NCBI RefSeq assembly: GCF_008638345.1
Contig: NZ_VTVA01000006.1
Coordinates: forward strand, 1-56,741
DNA from: Pseudomonas saliphila
GTDB taxonomy: Bacteria; Pseudomonadota; Gammaproteobacteria; Pseudomonadales; Pseudomonadaceae
DNA length: 56,741 nt
Direction: 5' to 3'
Shown in pieces: positions 36,159-46,888 of the stretch (position 1 is the first letter of the stretch; each line of letters begins with the position of its first letter). The notes under the pieces are model-generated. The model did no database searches. It was given only the letters and a program-made list of their open reading frames with translations, and had not been told where the DNA came from. The position numbers and the translations under genes are program-made.

Positions 36159-37907
36159 TCAGGCAGTCGCTGTCTCCTGCGCCTGTTTGGCCAGTTCCTC
36201 ACGGATATACCGGGCCGCCTCTGCTGGCCTGGCCACATAGCGCCGGCTCCCACGTACCGCACCCATACCGGCTCGCTTCAGCTTGAGCCGCAGGGGTGCT
36301 TTCACGCCAATCAGATAGACCTGTATCCCGCGTTTCTCCAGGTCCTGCAGCGCCTTCTGGAAGATCACCAGCGCGCTCATGTCCATGCTCGGCACTGTCT
36401 GCATATCGATGGCAAGATAATGAACATCTTCATCGTATCGATTCAAGGCGTTTAACGCCTTGTCAGCGGCAGCAAAGAACAGCGGACCATGGATCTGATA
36501 CAGCGCTACGCTTTCCGGCAATGCCGCCAGTGCCGCATCGCTGTGGGTAGGTTTCTTGCTGCCCTGACTCAGGTCTGCCATGCGTTTGATGAACAGCACA
36601 GAGGCCAGCAGCAGGCCGACGCCAACCGCCAGGACCATGTCAAACAGCACCGTAAGCACCAGGCAGATGATTAATACCCAGACGTCCTGGCGCGGCCCGA
36701 TGCGCAGCATATGCAATACATGGGGTACTTCGGCCATGTTCCAGGCCACGATCAGCAGCATCGCCGCCAGCGACGCCATCGGCAGGTAGGCAAACAGGTC
36801 AGCCAACAGCACCACTGCCAGCAGAATCACTAAGGCGTGAACCACTGCCGCTATAGGGGAGCGCGCGCCTGAGCGCACGCTGGTTGCGGTGCGGGCAATG
36901 GCTGCCGTCGCGGTGATGCCGCCGAAGAAGGGCACGATAAGATTGCCCAGACCCTGGCCCATTAATTCGGCGTTGGGATCGTGACGGGTATTGCCCATAC
37001 CGTCGGCCACCAGTGCGCAGAGCAGTGACTCAATGGCGCCGAGCATGGCCACGGCGAGGGCCACTGGCATGAGCTCGCGGATCAGATTGAAGTTGATTGC
37101 CAGGGGCTCGCCATCGGGTCCAGGCAGTGTCCAGGGCAGAACCCAGTGTGGCGCAATCGGCGGAATGCCGGCATGGGTGACCCCGTCCATGACATAGCTG
37201 AAGCGTGAGCCCAGCGTATCCACCGAGAGCCCGAAGCTCATCAGTACCATCGCCAGCAACGCACCTGCCAGCAAGGCCACCAGGTGGCCGGGGATCCGAC
37301 GGGTAATATGCGGCCAGAGTATCAACACACCCAGGGTGACGACGCCCACCAGGGTATCGCCGAGCTGGATACTGGGCATCGCCTGCGCCAGTGCAAAAAG
37401 TTGGTCGACGTAGCTTTCATGCTGGGCAACGTTCTGTAGACCGAGGAAATCCTTGATCTGCAACGTAGCAATGACCACGCCGATGCCTGCAGTGAAGCCC
37501 ATGACAACGGGGTAGGGCACCACCTGAATCAGGCTGCCCATGCGTGCAAGCCCCAGGGTGAGCAGGATCACCCCGGACATGGCGGTCACTACCAGCAGTC
37601 CCCCGATGCCATACTGCTGCGTGATCGGCAGCAGAATCACCACAAAAGCGGCGGTGGGGCCGGAAATATTGAATCGCGAACCGCCGGTCAAGGCGATGAT
37701 CAGCCCGCCGACGATTCCCGTGTAGAGTCCGTGTTGCGGGGCAACGCCCACCGCGATGGCCAGCGCCATGCCCAAGGGGATGGCGATGATGCCAACCGTG
37801 AGGCCGGCGAGCATGTCGCCGCGTAGAGTCTTGAGGGTATATCCCTGTTTGATGCTTTCACGCATCGCTGCGAAGAGGGGCAGCCGGCCTGAACGTGCGC
37901 GTGCCAT
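36159..37907 (-). CDS. SulP-family anion transporter with STAS domain
   Basis: A 582-aa inner-membrane carrier. The start at ATG 37907 (AGGATA upstream) is followed by TLRGDMLAGLTVGIIAIPLGMALAIA, the usual SulP first-helix motif, then GLYTGIVGGLIIALTGGSRFNISGPTAAF. Ten or more further hydrophobic segments precede a C-terminal STAS domain (about residues 445-560) with VHYLAIDMQTVPSMDMSAL. Members carry sulfate, bicarbonate or other anions. No carbonic anhydrase or sulfate gene is adjacent, so the substrate is open. The frame stays open 260 codons upstream, but that part reads antisense through the next gene and is not coding. Confidence 0.9.
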   Translation of the reverse strand: MARARSGRLPLFAAMRESIKQGYTLKTLRGDMLAGLTVGIIAIPLGMALAIAVGVAPQHGLYTGIVGGLIIALTGGSRFNISGPTAAFVVILLPITQQYGIGGLLVVTAMSGVILLTLGLARMGSLIQVVPYPVVMGFTAGIGVVIATLQIKDFLGLQNVAQHESYVDQLFALAQAMPSIQLGDTLVGVVTLGVLILWPHITRRIPGHLVALLAGALLAMVLMSFGLSVDTLGSRFSYVMDGVTHAGIPPIAPHWVLPWTLPGPDGEPLAINFNLIRELMPVALAVAMLGAIESLLCALVADGMGNTRHDPNAELMGQGLGNLIVPFFGGITATAAIARTATSVRSGARSPIAAVVHALVILLAVVLLADLFAYLPMASLAAMLLIVAWNMAEVPHVLHMLRIGPRQDVWVLIICLVLTVLFDMVLAVGVGLLLASVLFIKRMADLSQGSKKPTHSDAALAALPESVALYQIHGPLFFAAADKALNALNRYDEDVHYLAIDMQTVPSMDMSALVIFQKALQDLEKRGIQVYLIGVKAPLRLKLKRAGMGAVRGSRRYVARPAEAARYIREELAKQAQETATA

Positions 37908-38132
37908 AGAGTATCCTGTCGTGCCGATGATTGGGCCGGACGCAGCCCTGTCCTGAAAATCATTCCCGTCTAGCCAGGGAACTCCCATAGCATACTCCTC
38001 GAACGGCTTGTATCGAGCCGAGCGCCATGCGGTGCGCGCATTTATCGCAAGACCGCGTTCCTGCGCCGGCAGGAAAAGCTGCGCCTGAGCGCGTTGCGGC
38101 AGGGGGTGCTGGTGGGGGCTGGTTGGTCTGGT

Positions 38133-38138
38133 TACAAT
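38133..38138 (+). promoter_or_regulatory. Possible -10 box for the PA4642-like gene
   Basis: TACAAT matches five of six consensus bases and would start transcription about 27 nt before the GTG start. No good -35 lies at 16-18 bp, so it would need an activator or an extended contact. The rest of 37908-38171 shows nothing else I can support. Confidence 0.3.
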
Positions 38139-38171
38139 TGCGCTCCCTGAACACTGTGCAACGAGGTTTCC

Positions 38172-38465
38172 GTGCGTAAAGACAAGCAGAAGGTAGTCGG
38201 TGAGCCGATTACAGACGAACAGGTCGCGGTTTTTTTGCAGGCCAGGCCATTCGATGCCAATGAGTCGGTGGAGCTGCATATCCTGACCAAGGCCTATCGC
38301 GGCCTGCGCGCTGAGGATTTCCAGCGTTTTCTTGAAATGTTCCGCGCTGAAGGCTATGACATCAATGCCACTGACGCACAGGGCCGGACCTTTCTGAGCA
38401 CCCTGCGTGATCACGCTCAGGCCGAGGACTATATCGTCGCGCTTGAGGCCATTGGCGCGCGCTGA
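38172..38465 (+). CDS. PA4642-family small protein, function unknown
   Basis: A 97-aa soluble protein starting at GTG, with ACGAGG about 7 bases upstream. The sequence is largely helical, with MRKDKQKVVGE, TKAYRGLRAEDFQRFLEMF and an ankyrin-like end (GYDINATDAQGRTFLSTL). It resembles P. aeruginosa PA4642 in its start, length and the KAYRGLR segment. No function is known to me. It is followed by a YajG-like lipoprotein gene after 127 bp. Confidence 0.8.
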   Translation: MRKDKQKVVGEPITDEQVAVFLQARPFDANESVELHILTKAYRGLRAEDFQRFLEMFRAEGYDINATDAQGRTFLSTLRDHAQAEDYIVALEAIGAR

Positions 38466-38592
38466 AGCAAGCAGGCCACACCCTGGTATCGTGCTGTCAG
38501 ACTGCCACTGAGCTATGCTGTGAACCCTGGCGTAGCCTGATCTGGTCGCCGCCCGGACAATTGATAATCGTATTTTTGAGGAGTGCCGTGTC

Positions 38593-39177
38593 ATGTTGAA
38601 ACCTGTGGGTATGCTGGCTGTATGTGCTCTGGCTCTGATTCTGGTGGGCTGCGCCCATAGTCCCCAGCAGCTCAGCGTGCAGCCCAAGGTTCAGGTCGCC
38701 CTGAATCCCGTGGCGGGCAATCAGCCGGTGGCCGTTACTGTGCAGGACACGCGGTCTTCTACGGTGCTCGGTACCCGCGGTGGCATTTACCCCAACTCCA
38801 GCAACCTGACCTTGAGCGATAAATCGATCCCGGCCATCCGCCAGGAAGTCGAACAGTCGCTACGTCAACTTGGGTTTGTCGTGGTTCAGCCCGGTGCCGC
38901 CAACGCCAACAGCCTGACGGTCAACCTTGCCGAGGTGACCTACCGCTCACCCAGTGACGGTGCATACGTGACCCAGGCTGATATTGGCGCCGTGTTCACC
39001 GCCGAAGCGCGCGGGGGCGACCAGGTCTATAACGGTCGTTACAGCGCATCGGCTCAGCATCGCTTCGGCTACGCGCCCAATCAGGCGACCAATACCAAAT
39101 TGGTCTCCGAAGTCATGAGTGACGCCTTGTCACGGATGTTCCGCGATCAGGAAATTGTCCGGGTTCTGCAGCGATAA
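38593..39177 (+). CDS. YajG-family lipoprotein
   Basis: A 194-aa precursor with a signal peptide and lipobox LVGC (Cys20) followed by Ala-His, compatible with outer-membrane sorting. The core contains VTVQDTRSSTVLGTRGG, an amphipathic helix IRQEVEQSLRQLGF, and a C-terminal SDALSRMFRD helix, as in YajG. GAGGAG precedes the ATG at a 9-base spacing. Its role in the envelope is not established. It ends before a strong bidirectional terminator. Confidence 0.82.
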   Translation: MLKPVGMLAVCALALILVGCAHSPQQLSVQPKVQVALNPVAGNQPVAVTVQDTRSSTVLGTRGGIYPNSSNLTLSDKSIPAIRQEVEQSLRQLGFVVVQPGAANANSLTVNLAEVTYRSPSDGAYVTQADIGAVFTAEARGGDQVYNGRYSASAQHRFGYAPNQATNTKLVSEVMSDALSRMFRDQEIVRVLQR

Positions 39178-39214
39178 CCCAGCGTTCAGCACGCCGAGCT
39201 GATTAATCGGCCGG

Positions 39215-39252
39215 CACAAAAAAGCCAGACCCTGAGGTCTGGCTTTTTTGTG
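39215..39252. terminator. Bidirectional Rho-independent terminator
   Basis: A perfect 17-bp stem (39215-39231 with 39236-39252) encloses CTGA. The core GCCAGACC/GGTCTGGC is flanked by six A and six T, so each strand has a GC-rich hairpin followed by a T-run. It serves both the yajG-like gene (+) and betT (-), which converge here. Confidence 0.95.
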
Positions 39253-39272
39253 GGTGACTTGCAACCGCCCGA

Positions 39273-41345
39273 TTATCCTTTTTCGGGTGGCGGCGTCATG
39301 GTCGGAGAGGGCTGGAGCATCACGTCGTGCTCAGCCATGTTCCAGGGCAGAGAGCCGGGCGAGATATGCAGGAAGTGCAGGTAGCGCTCGAAATGGTCAA
39401 GGGCGTCGCCGATGATTTCCTCCTGATCGTAGCCGTAGATATCGTAGGTCTGCCCGCCGCGACGCAGGAAGACTTCGGCGCGGTAGTAATGTGCCTCGGG
39501 GGCATTTTCAGTCGATGCCACCTCCGGGAAGGCATAGGTCGGACGGGTGTATTCGCGGATGCGGATCTCATAAATGAAATCGGTCTGGTCCGGTTTGATG
39601 ATTTCGATCCAGGCACGTCCCAGATCGGCGTCATGACTTGCTGTGGCTGGCCAGCCCTGGTCGGCCAGGGTGCTTGCCAGGCGCTGCATGGCCGGAAGCA
39701 CGGTTTGCGAGACGAACTGCTCGACCGCTTGCTTCTCCGGAAAGTTGACGATCCCCGCCACGCGCTTCTTCCACAAGGAGGCCGTATTGCCCTTGGAATG
39801 CCGGCCGGATTGCATGTGATGGATCAGGCTCTGATCACGGTGTCCTTCGATCACCAGCGCCCGCCACATTCCCACGGCGGATATCAGCATGATGATGGCA
39901 AAGGGCAGGGCGCTGGCGATGGTCATGGTCTGCAGGGCACTCAAGCCGCCGGCCAACAGCAGGGTCGCCGCCACAGCCCCTTCCAGAATGGCCCAGAACG
40001 CGCGTTGCCAGGCCGGGGTTGCGAGTACCCCGCCTGATGCCAGCGAATCGATGACCAGGGAGCCCGAGTCCGATGAGGTCACGAAGAAGGTAATGATCAG
40101 AAGCACCGTCAGGAAGGACACGATCGAGGTGAACGGCAAGCGTTCAAACAGCTTGAACAGGGCGATCGCGTTGTCGTTCTGCACTTCGGTGATCAACGCG
40201 GTGTAACCCTCGTTCATGATCAGGTGCAAGGCGGTGTCGCCGAAGATGGAGAACCACATGAAGGTGAAAATGCTCGGCACCAGCATGACGCCAACCACGA
40301 ACTGGCGGATGGTGCGCCCGCGGCTGATCTTGGCGATAAACAGGCCAACAAAGGGCGCCCAGGCAATGGTCCAGCCGAAGATGAACAGCGTCCAGTTGCC
40401 GATCCAGTCAGAGCGCGTATAAGCCTGAAGATTGAAGGTTCGCTCGACAATATTATTGAGGTAACTGCCGGTGTTCTGCAGGAAGGTTTCAAGGATAAAC
40501 ACCGAAGGGCCGACCAGAAAAACAAACAGCATCAAGGCAACGGCCAGCACCATATTCACTATGGAAAGGTTTTTCACACCCTTGTCGAGACCTGCTACCA
40601 CCGAGATCAGCGCCAGCATGGTAATCACCGCAATGGTGATGATCTGTACCGTGATGGATACCGGTATCTGCGGCCAGAGATAGTTCATCCCGGCGTTGAT
40701 CTGTGTGACCGACAGCCCCAGCGTGGTGGCGATGCCGAAGAGTGTGCCGAGAATCGCGAATACGTCCACGGTGTGGCCGATAGGGCCGTGAATGCGTTCA
40801 CCGATCAGGGGATACAGGGCTGAGCGCATGGACAGTGGCAGGCCGTGGCGAAACGCAAAGTAGGCCAGGACCAGGCCAACCAGACCGTAAATTGCCCAGA
40901 TATGAAAGCCCCAGTGGAAGAACGCAATCTGTAGCGCCTGTTTGGCCGCATCGACGGTTTCCGCCGCGCCGGCCGGGGGCGAGGCATAGTGCAGCACCGG
41001 CTCGGCTACACCGAAGAACAACAGGGCAATACCGTAACCCGCCGAAAACAGCATGGCGAACCAGGCCGGAAAACTGTACTGCGGTTCGGCATGGTCCGGG
41101 CCCAGCTTGATATGCCCCCAGTTGCTGAATGCGATCGCCGTGATAAACACCAGGAAACAGGCCACCGACAGCATATAAAACCAGCCAAAAGTGGTGTTGA
41201 TATAGGTCAGGGTCGCGGCGAAGGCGTCGCCCGCTAGATCGGGGTTGCTGACAGTGCCGATTACCAGTAACAGCGTTACCACCACGGCGGGTATAAATAC
41301 GGGAAACAGGATGGTCGAATTCCAACCGGATTTTTCAGCCTTCAT
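39273..41345 (-). CDS. betT: BCCT-family choline/betaine transporter, BetT type
   Basis: Secondary transporter for quaternary amines. The 690-aa protein has about 12 hydrophobic segments, the BCCT helix WTIAWAPFVGLFIAKISRGRT, FGVAEPVLHYA and GINAGMNYLWP-like motifs. Its ~175-residue cytoplasmic C-terminal domain (FPEKQAVEQF onward) is characteristic of osmoregulated BetT, which imports choline. I start at ATG 41345 (AAGGA upstream); the frame extends 28 codons further. No betAB dehydrogenase genes are in the window. Confidence 0.9.
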   Translation of the reverse strand: MKAEKSGWNSTILFPVFIPAVVVTLLLVIGTVSNPDLAGDAFAATLTYINTTFGWFYMLSVACFLVFITAIAFSNWGHIKLGPDHAEPQYSFPAWFAMLFSAGYGIALLFFGVAEPVLHYASPPAGAAETVDAAKQALQIAFFHWGFHIWAIYGLVGLVLAYFAFRHGLPLSMRSALYPLIGERIHGPIGHTVDVFAILGTLFGIATTLGLSVTQINAGMNYLWPQIPVSITVQIITIAVITMLALISVVAGLDKGVKNLSIVNMVLAVALMLFVFLVGPSVFILETFLQNTGSYLNNIVERTFNLQAYTRSDWIGNWTLFIFGWTIAWAPFVGLFIAKISRGRTIRQFVVGVMLVPSIFTFMWFSIFGDTALHLIMNEGYTALITEVQNDNAIALFKLFERLPFTSIVSFLTVLLIITFFVTSSDSGSLVIDSLASGGVLATPAWQRAFWAILEGAVAATLLLAGGLSALQTMTIASALPFAIIMLISAVGMWRALVIEGHRDQSLIHHMQSGRHSKGNTASLWKKRVAGIVNFPEKQAVEQFVSQTVLPAMQRLASTLADQGWPATASHDADLGRAWIEIIKPDQTDFIYEIRIREYTRPTYAFPEVASTENAPEAHYYRAEVFLRRGGQTYDIYGYDQEEIIGDALDHFERYLHFLHISPGSLPWNMAEHDVMLQPSPTMTPPPEKG

Positions 41346-41506
41346 TGGAGTTGTTCCTTGTAGTCGGATCGGAAGGTTGAGCGCTCGATACGTAATTCTC
41401 CTGTGCAATGTGACAGCCAAGCGGCGCAAGACGTTCAGAAGGCGTCTGCGCGGGCTGATTCAGGTGAGTATAGAGGGTGAGGCGGGTGACACAACGGCGG
41501 AGGCCG

Positions 41507-41968
41507 TCAGGACTCCTCGCAGGTTTCGATATCGACCCGTACGGTGCCAGCTCTGGTCATGCCTATTTCCTTGGCAGCGCGCAGCGACAGATCAATGACG
41601 CGTTTTCCGCTATAAGGCCCGCGGTCGTTGATCTCGACCATTACGCTCTGCTGATTCTGTCGATTGGTGACGCACACCAGGGTGCCGAATGGCAGGCTCG
41701 GGTGGGCCGCCGTCAGCCGGGTCTGATCGTATATCGCCCCGCTGGCGGTGCGGCGGCCATGCAGTTGGGAGGAATAGTAGGACGCCCTGCCTGTTTCGCT
41801 GTAGTGGTTCAGCGCGCCGGCCGGGTCGGGTTCCAGGGCCTCGTTGCTGGCGCAGGCGGCCGCCGGGATCAGCAACAGTGCAGACATCAGCAAGCGACGC
41901 ACGCAGGAGCGTGCGTAGACCGCCAGATCGACACCCCGGTCAGAGGGTGTCGATCGACTCTCAGTCAT
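41507..41968 (-). CDS. RlpA-like double-psi beta-barrel lipoprotein, catalytic Glu replaced
   Basis: A 153-aa envelope protein with only the double-psi beta-barrel (residues ~58-150: [37 protein letters not shown]) and no SPOR domain. The position that is Glu in the active TASGE motif of RlpA lytic transglycosylases is Ala78 here (TASGAIYD), while Asp81, His89 and Asp115 remain. A signal region with possible lipobox PAAAC (Cys39) follows an atypical hydrophilic stretch. ATG 41968 overlaps gatB by 8 bp; Met28 (41887) would give a normal lipoprotein signal. Full-length RlpA cleaves naked glycan at the septum; activity here is doubtful. Confidence 0.82.
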   Translation of the reverse strand: MTESRSTPSDRGVDLAVYARSCVRRLLMSALLLIPAAACASNEALEPDPAGALNHYSETGRASYYSSQLHGRRTASGAIYDQTRLTAAHPSLPFGTLVCVTNRQNQQSVMVEINDRGPYSGKRVIDLSLRAAKEIGMTRAGTVRVDIETCEES

Positions 41969-43406
41969 CCAGTTTCTGCTTCAGTAACTGATTGACCTGC
42001 TGCGGATTGGCCTTGCCCTTCGAGGCCTTCATGGCCTGCCCGACGAAGAAGCCAAACATCTTGCCGCGCTTGGCTTCATCGCTGGCACGATACTGCTCCA
42101 CCTGTTCGGCGTTGGCTGCCAGGACCTCATCGAGCATCGACTCGATCGCGCCGCTGTCTGTCACCTGCTTGAGGCCCTTGGCTTTGATGATCTGATCCGC
42201 GTCGCCTTCGCCCTTGGCCATCGCCTCGAAGACCATCTTGGCGATCTTGCCGGAGATGGTGTTGTCCTTGATGCGCAGAATCATGCCGCCGAGCTGGATG
42301 GCGCTGACCGGTGTCTGGTCGATTTCCAGTCCTTCCTTGTTCAGCCGGCTGGACAGCTCGCCCATCACCCAGTTGGCCGCCAGTTTGGCGTCACCACAGA
42401 CGCGCTGGACTTCCTCGAAATAGTCGGCCATTTCGCGGCTGGCAGACAGCACGCTGGCATCGTAAACCGACAGGCCGAATTCGCCCTGAAAACGCTCACG
42501 CTTCTGCTGCGGCAGTTCTGGCAGCTCGCCGCGCACTTCTTCGATAAAGGCGGGTTCGATCACCACCGGTAACAGGTCGGGATCCGGGAAGTAGCGGTAG
42601 TCGTTGGCTTCTTCCTTGCTGCGCATGGAACGCGTTTCGTCCTTGTTCGGGTCATACAGGCGGGTTTCCTGAACGACCTTGCCGCCGTCTTCGATCAGCT
42701 CGACCTGACGTTGCACTTCGGTGTTGATGGCCTTCTCGATGAAGCGGAACGAGTTGACGTTCTTGATCTCGCAGCGCGTGCCGAAGGCTTCCTGGCCCTT
42801 GGGCCGTATGGACACGTTGCAGTCGCAGCGCAGTGAGCCTTCGGCCATGTTGCCATCGCAGATACCCAGATAGCGCACCAGCGAATGCACGGTGCGGGCA
42901 TAGGCGACGGCCTCCTTGGCGCTGCGCATATCGGGTTCGGAGACGATTTCCAGCAGCGGCGTGCCGGCACGGTTGAGGTCGATGCCGCTCATGCCCTGGA
43001 AGTCTTCATGCAGGCTCTTGCCAGCATCTTCTTCGAGGTGAGCACGGGTCACGCCGACGCGCTTGATGCTGCCATCGTCCAGGGTAATGTCGAGAAAGCC
43101 CTTGCCAACGATGGGCAGATCCATCTGGCTGATCTGATAGCCCTTGGGCAAATCCGGATAAAAGTAATTCTTGCGCGCAAACACGTTAGTCATGCCGATC
43201 TCGGCATTGATCGCCAGACCGAACTTCACCGCATTGCGGACTGCCTGCTGGTTGAGTACCGGCAGGGTGCCGGGCATGCCCAGATCAATCAGACTGGCCT
43301 GCACGTTGGGTTCGGCGCCGAAGGTGGTCGAGCTACCCGAGAAAATCTTCGAGGCGGTAGTGAGCTGGGCGTGAATCTCCAGCCCGATAACGATTTCCCA
43401 TTGCAT
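41961..43406 (-). CDS. gatB: Asp-tRNA(Asn)/Glu-tRNA(Gln) amidotransferase subunit B
   Basis: Kinase and tRNA-binding subunit of GatCAB, which converts mischarged Glu-tRNA(Gln) or Asp-tRNA(Asn) to the correct amides. The 481-aa length is standard. The N-terminal cradle has [24 protein letters not shown] and [17 protein letters not shown]. The C-terminal YqeY-like tail domain ends in [21 protein letters not shown] lies upstream. Third gene of gatC-gatA-gatB, coupled to the rlpA-like gene. Confidence 0.98.
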   Translation of the reverse strand: MQWEIVIGLEIHAQLTTASKIFSGSSTTFGAEPNVQASLIDLGMPGTLPVLNQQAVRNAVKFGLAINAEIGMTNVFARKNYFYPDLPKGYQISQMDLPIVGKGFLDITLDDGSIKRVGVTRAHLEEDAGKSLHEDFQGMSGIDLNRAGTPLLEIVSEPDMRSAKEAVAYARTVHSLVRYLGICDGNMAEGSLRCDCNVSIRPKGQEAFGTRCEIKNVNSFRFIEKAINTEVQRQVELIEDGGKVVQETRLYDPNKDETRSMRSKEEANDYRYFPDPDLLPVVIEPAFIEEVRGELPELPQQKRERFQGEFGLSVYDASVLSASREMADYFEEVQRVCGDAKLAANWVMGELSSRLNKEGLEIDQTPVSAIQLGGMILRIKDNTISGKIAKMVFEAMAKGEGDADQIIKAKGLKQVTDSGAIESMLDEVLAANAEQVEQYRASDEAKRGKMFGFFVGQAMKASKGKANPQQVNQLLKQKLDD

Positions 43407-43436
43407 CTTTAATATTCCTCAGAAATTCCGTGGCGC

Positions 43437-44888
43437 TCAATAGCCCTGGGGTACGCGGGTATGCCAGTCGGTGACCTGCTGGTACTGGTGCGCAATATTC
43501 AACAGGCGGGCCTCGCTGAAATACGGACCGAGCAACTGCATGCCCAGCGGCAGGCCATTGGCGAAGCCTGCGGGCAAGGCGATACCGGGTACCCCAGCCA
43601 GGTTGGCGGTAATGGTGTAGATGTCGGTGAGGTACAGGCTGACCGGATCATCGATCTTCTCGCCAATGCGGAACGCCGGCGTCGGGGAGGTCGGGCAGAG
43701 AATGACGTCAACCTGCTCGTAGGCGGCCATAAAGTCATTCTTGATCATCCGGCGGATCTGCTGTGCCTTCAGATAATAGGCGTCGTAATAGCCGGCGGAC
43801 AGGGCATAGGCGCCGACCATGATGCGCCGCTTCACCTCATTGCCGAAGCCTTCGCTGCGCGAGCGCTTGTACAAGTCGGTGAGGTCGGTGGGGTTGTCGC
43901 AACGGTAACCGAAACGCACGCCATCAAAGCGCGACAGGTTCGAGGAGGCCTCGGCTGGCGCGATGACATAGTAGGCCGGGATCGCCAGCTCGGCGTTCGG
44001 CAGGCTGATTTCGCGCACCTCTGCACCCAGCGCTTCAAACGCTTTGACCGCCTGCTGAATGGCGTCTGCAGTCGCGGCATCCAGCCCACTGGCAAAGTAT
44101 TCCTTGGGCAGACCGATGCGCAGCCCCTTGAGCGAATCGTTCAGGCTGGCGCAATAGTCGGCCACTGGCTCGTCGACACTGGTCGAGTCTTTCTCGTCGA
44201 AGCCGGCCATGACCTGCATCATCAGTGCGCAGTCTTCTGCGGTGCGGGCCATCGGGCCGCCCTGATCGAGGCTGGAGGCATAGGCGATCATGCCCCAGCG
44301 CGAGACCCGGCCATAGGTCGGCTTGAGGCCGGTCAGTGCAGTAAAGCCAGCGGGCTGGCGAATCGAGCCGCCCGTATCGGTACCGGTCGCCGCCGCGCAC
44401 AGGCGGGCTGCCACCGCGGAGGCCGAGCCGCCGGAGGAGCCGCCTGGCACCCGGTCGGTATCCCAGGGATTGCGAGTCGCACCGTAAAAGCTGGACTCGG
44501 TGGACGAGCCCATGGCGAACTCGTCCATATTGGTCTTGCCGAGCATGACCGTACCGGCATCCAGCAAGCGCGAGATCACGGTGGACTCGTAGGGCGCAAT
44601 GAAGTTGTCGAGCATCCGCGAGCCGCAGCTGGTGCGCACGCCCTGGGTACAGAACAGATCCTTGTGCGCCAGCGGAATACCGGTGAGCGGGCCAGCGTTA
44701 CCGGCGGCAATGCGTGCGTCCGCGGCGCGCGCCTGTTCCAGCGCCAGCTCGGGGGTCACGGTGATGTAACTGTTGAGCGTGCCGTCAAACTGGGCGATAC
44801 GGTCGAGATAATGTTGAGTGAGTTCGACGCTTGAGATCGACTTGTTCTGCAGGGCCTGCGACAACTCGGCCAGGGATTTCTCGTGCAT
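43437..44888 (-). CDS. gatA: Asp-tRNA(Asn)/Glu-tRNA(Gln) amidotransferase subunit A
   Basis: Amidase-signature glutaminase of GatCAB. The 483-aa protein has the catalytic Lys in LAHKDLFC and the Ser-rich core [14 protein letters not shown] with [12 protein letters not shown], giving the Ser-cisSer-Lys triad. It supplies ammonia to GatB by a channel. It lies between gatC (26-bp gap) and gatB (30-bp gap) on the same strand. Confidence 0.98.
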   Translation of the reverse strand: MHEKSLAELSQALQNKSISSVELTQHYLDRIAQFDGTLNSYITVTPELALEQARAADARIAAGNAGPLTGIPLAHKDLFCTQGVRTSCGSRMLDNFIAPYESTVISRLLDAGTVMLGKTNMDEFAMGSSTESSFYGATRNPWDTDRVPGGSSGGSASAVAARLCAAATGTDTGGSIRQPAGFTALTGLKPTYGRVSRWGMIAYASSLDQGGPMARTAEDCALMMQVMAGFDEKDSTSVDEPVADYCASLNDSLKGLRIGLPKEYFASGLDAATADAIQQAVKAFEALGAEVREISLPNAELAIPAYYVIAPAEASSNLSRFDGVRFGYRCDNPTDLTDLYKRSRSEGFGNEVKRRIMVGAYALSAGYYDAYYLKAQQIRRMIKNDFMAAYEQVDVILCPTSPTPAFRIGEKIDDPVSLYLTDIYTITANLAGVPGIALPAGFANGLPLGMQLLGPYFSEARLLNIAHQYQQVTDWHTRVPQGY

Positions 44889-44914
44889 GAGGGGTGTTCT
44901 CCGGGGCGCAGCAG

Positions 44915-46542
<1,628 letters not shown>

Positions 46543-46568
46543 ACTGTCGCACTGTTCACCAGGTCTTG

Positions 46569-46831
46569 GGAAGCGCTGAATAATTCCTTGCGCTCTCTGG
46601 CTTTCAGGCTGGTTCGCAATCGAGGCGCGGTTTTGAAGGCATGCCGGGGCCTGTCGAGAAACCGCAACGACGAGTGCGGGCCAGCCTGAAAGCCCCGAAG
46701 GGCGTGGCCTGAAGCGCGCATCTGCTGCGTTGTGCTCCTTGTTAAGGGCTACGGCCATTAACTGCGAATCACGCCTTGCACCTGCACGCTTCAGGTCACG
46801 CAGAGAACGTAAGGAATTGTTCAGTGCTTCC
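46569..46831. mobile_element. MITE-like non-autonomous element with IS5-type ends
   Basis: A 263-bp element with terminal inverted repeats: 46569-46599 and 46801-46831 match at 27 of 31 positions, beginning GGAAGC and containing GAAYAATTCC. It is flanked by a 4-bp direct repeat CTTG (46565-46568 and 46832-46835), the expected target duplication. Inside are two more hairpins: 46599-46618 with 46675-46694 (18 of 20, including a perfect 14 bp) and 46703-46716 with 46787-46800 (13 of 14). There is no transposase frame. The GGAAG start and 4-bp duplication resemble the IS5 family, which could mobilise it in trans. It lies between mreB and mreC. Confidence 0.8.
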
Positions 46832-46888
46832 CTTGGTCCCTGTCATGCCGGTGTTGCATGATAGGGGCTGACGATTGGCTCACCTGCG

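Noticed and set aside
37908..38687. 260-codon upstream extension of the SulP frame (842 aa in total)
   Set aside because: It runs antisense through the PA4642-like gene and has no SulP-like or membrane character; the SulP first-helix motif begins right after ATG 37907 with a ribosome-binding site.
43461..44834. 457-aa open frame antisense to gatA
   Set aside because: It is a GC-rich shadow of a complete, well conserved gatA, with no recognisable domain.
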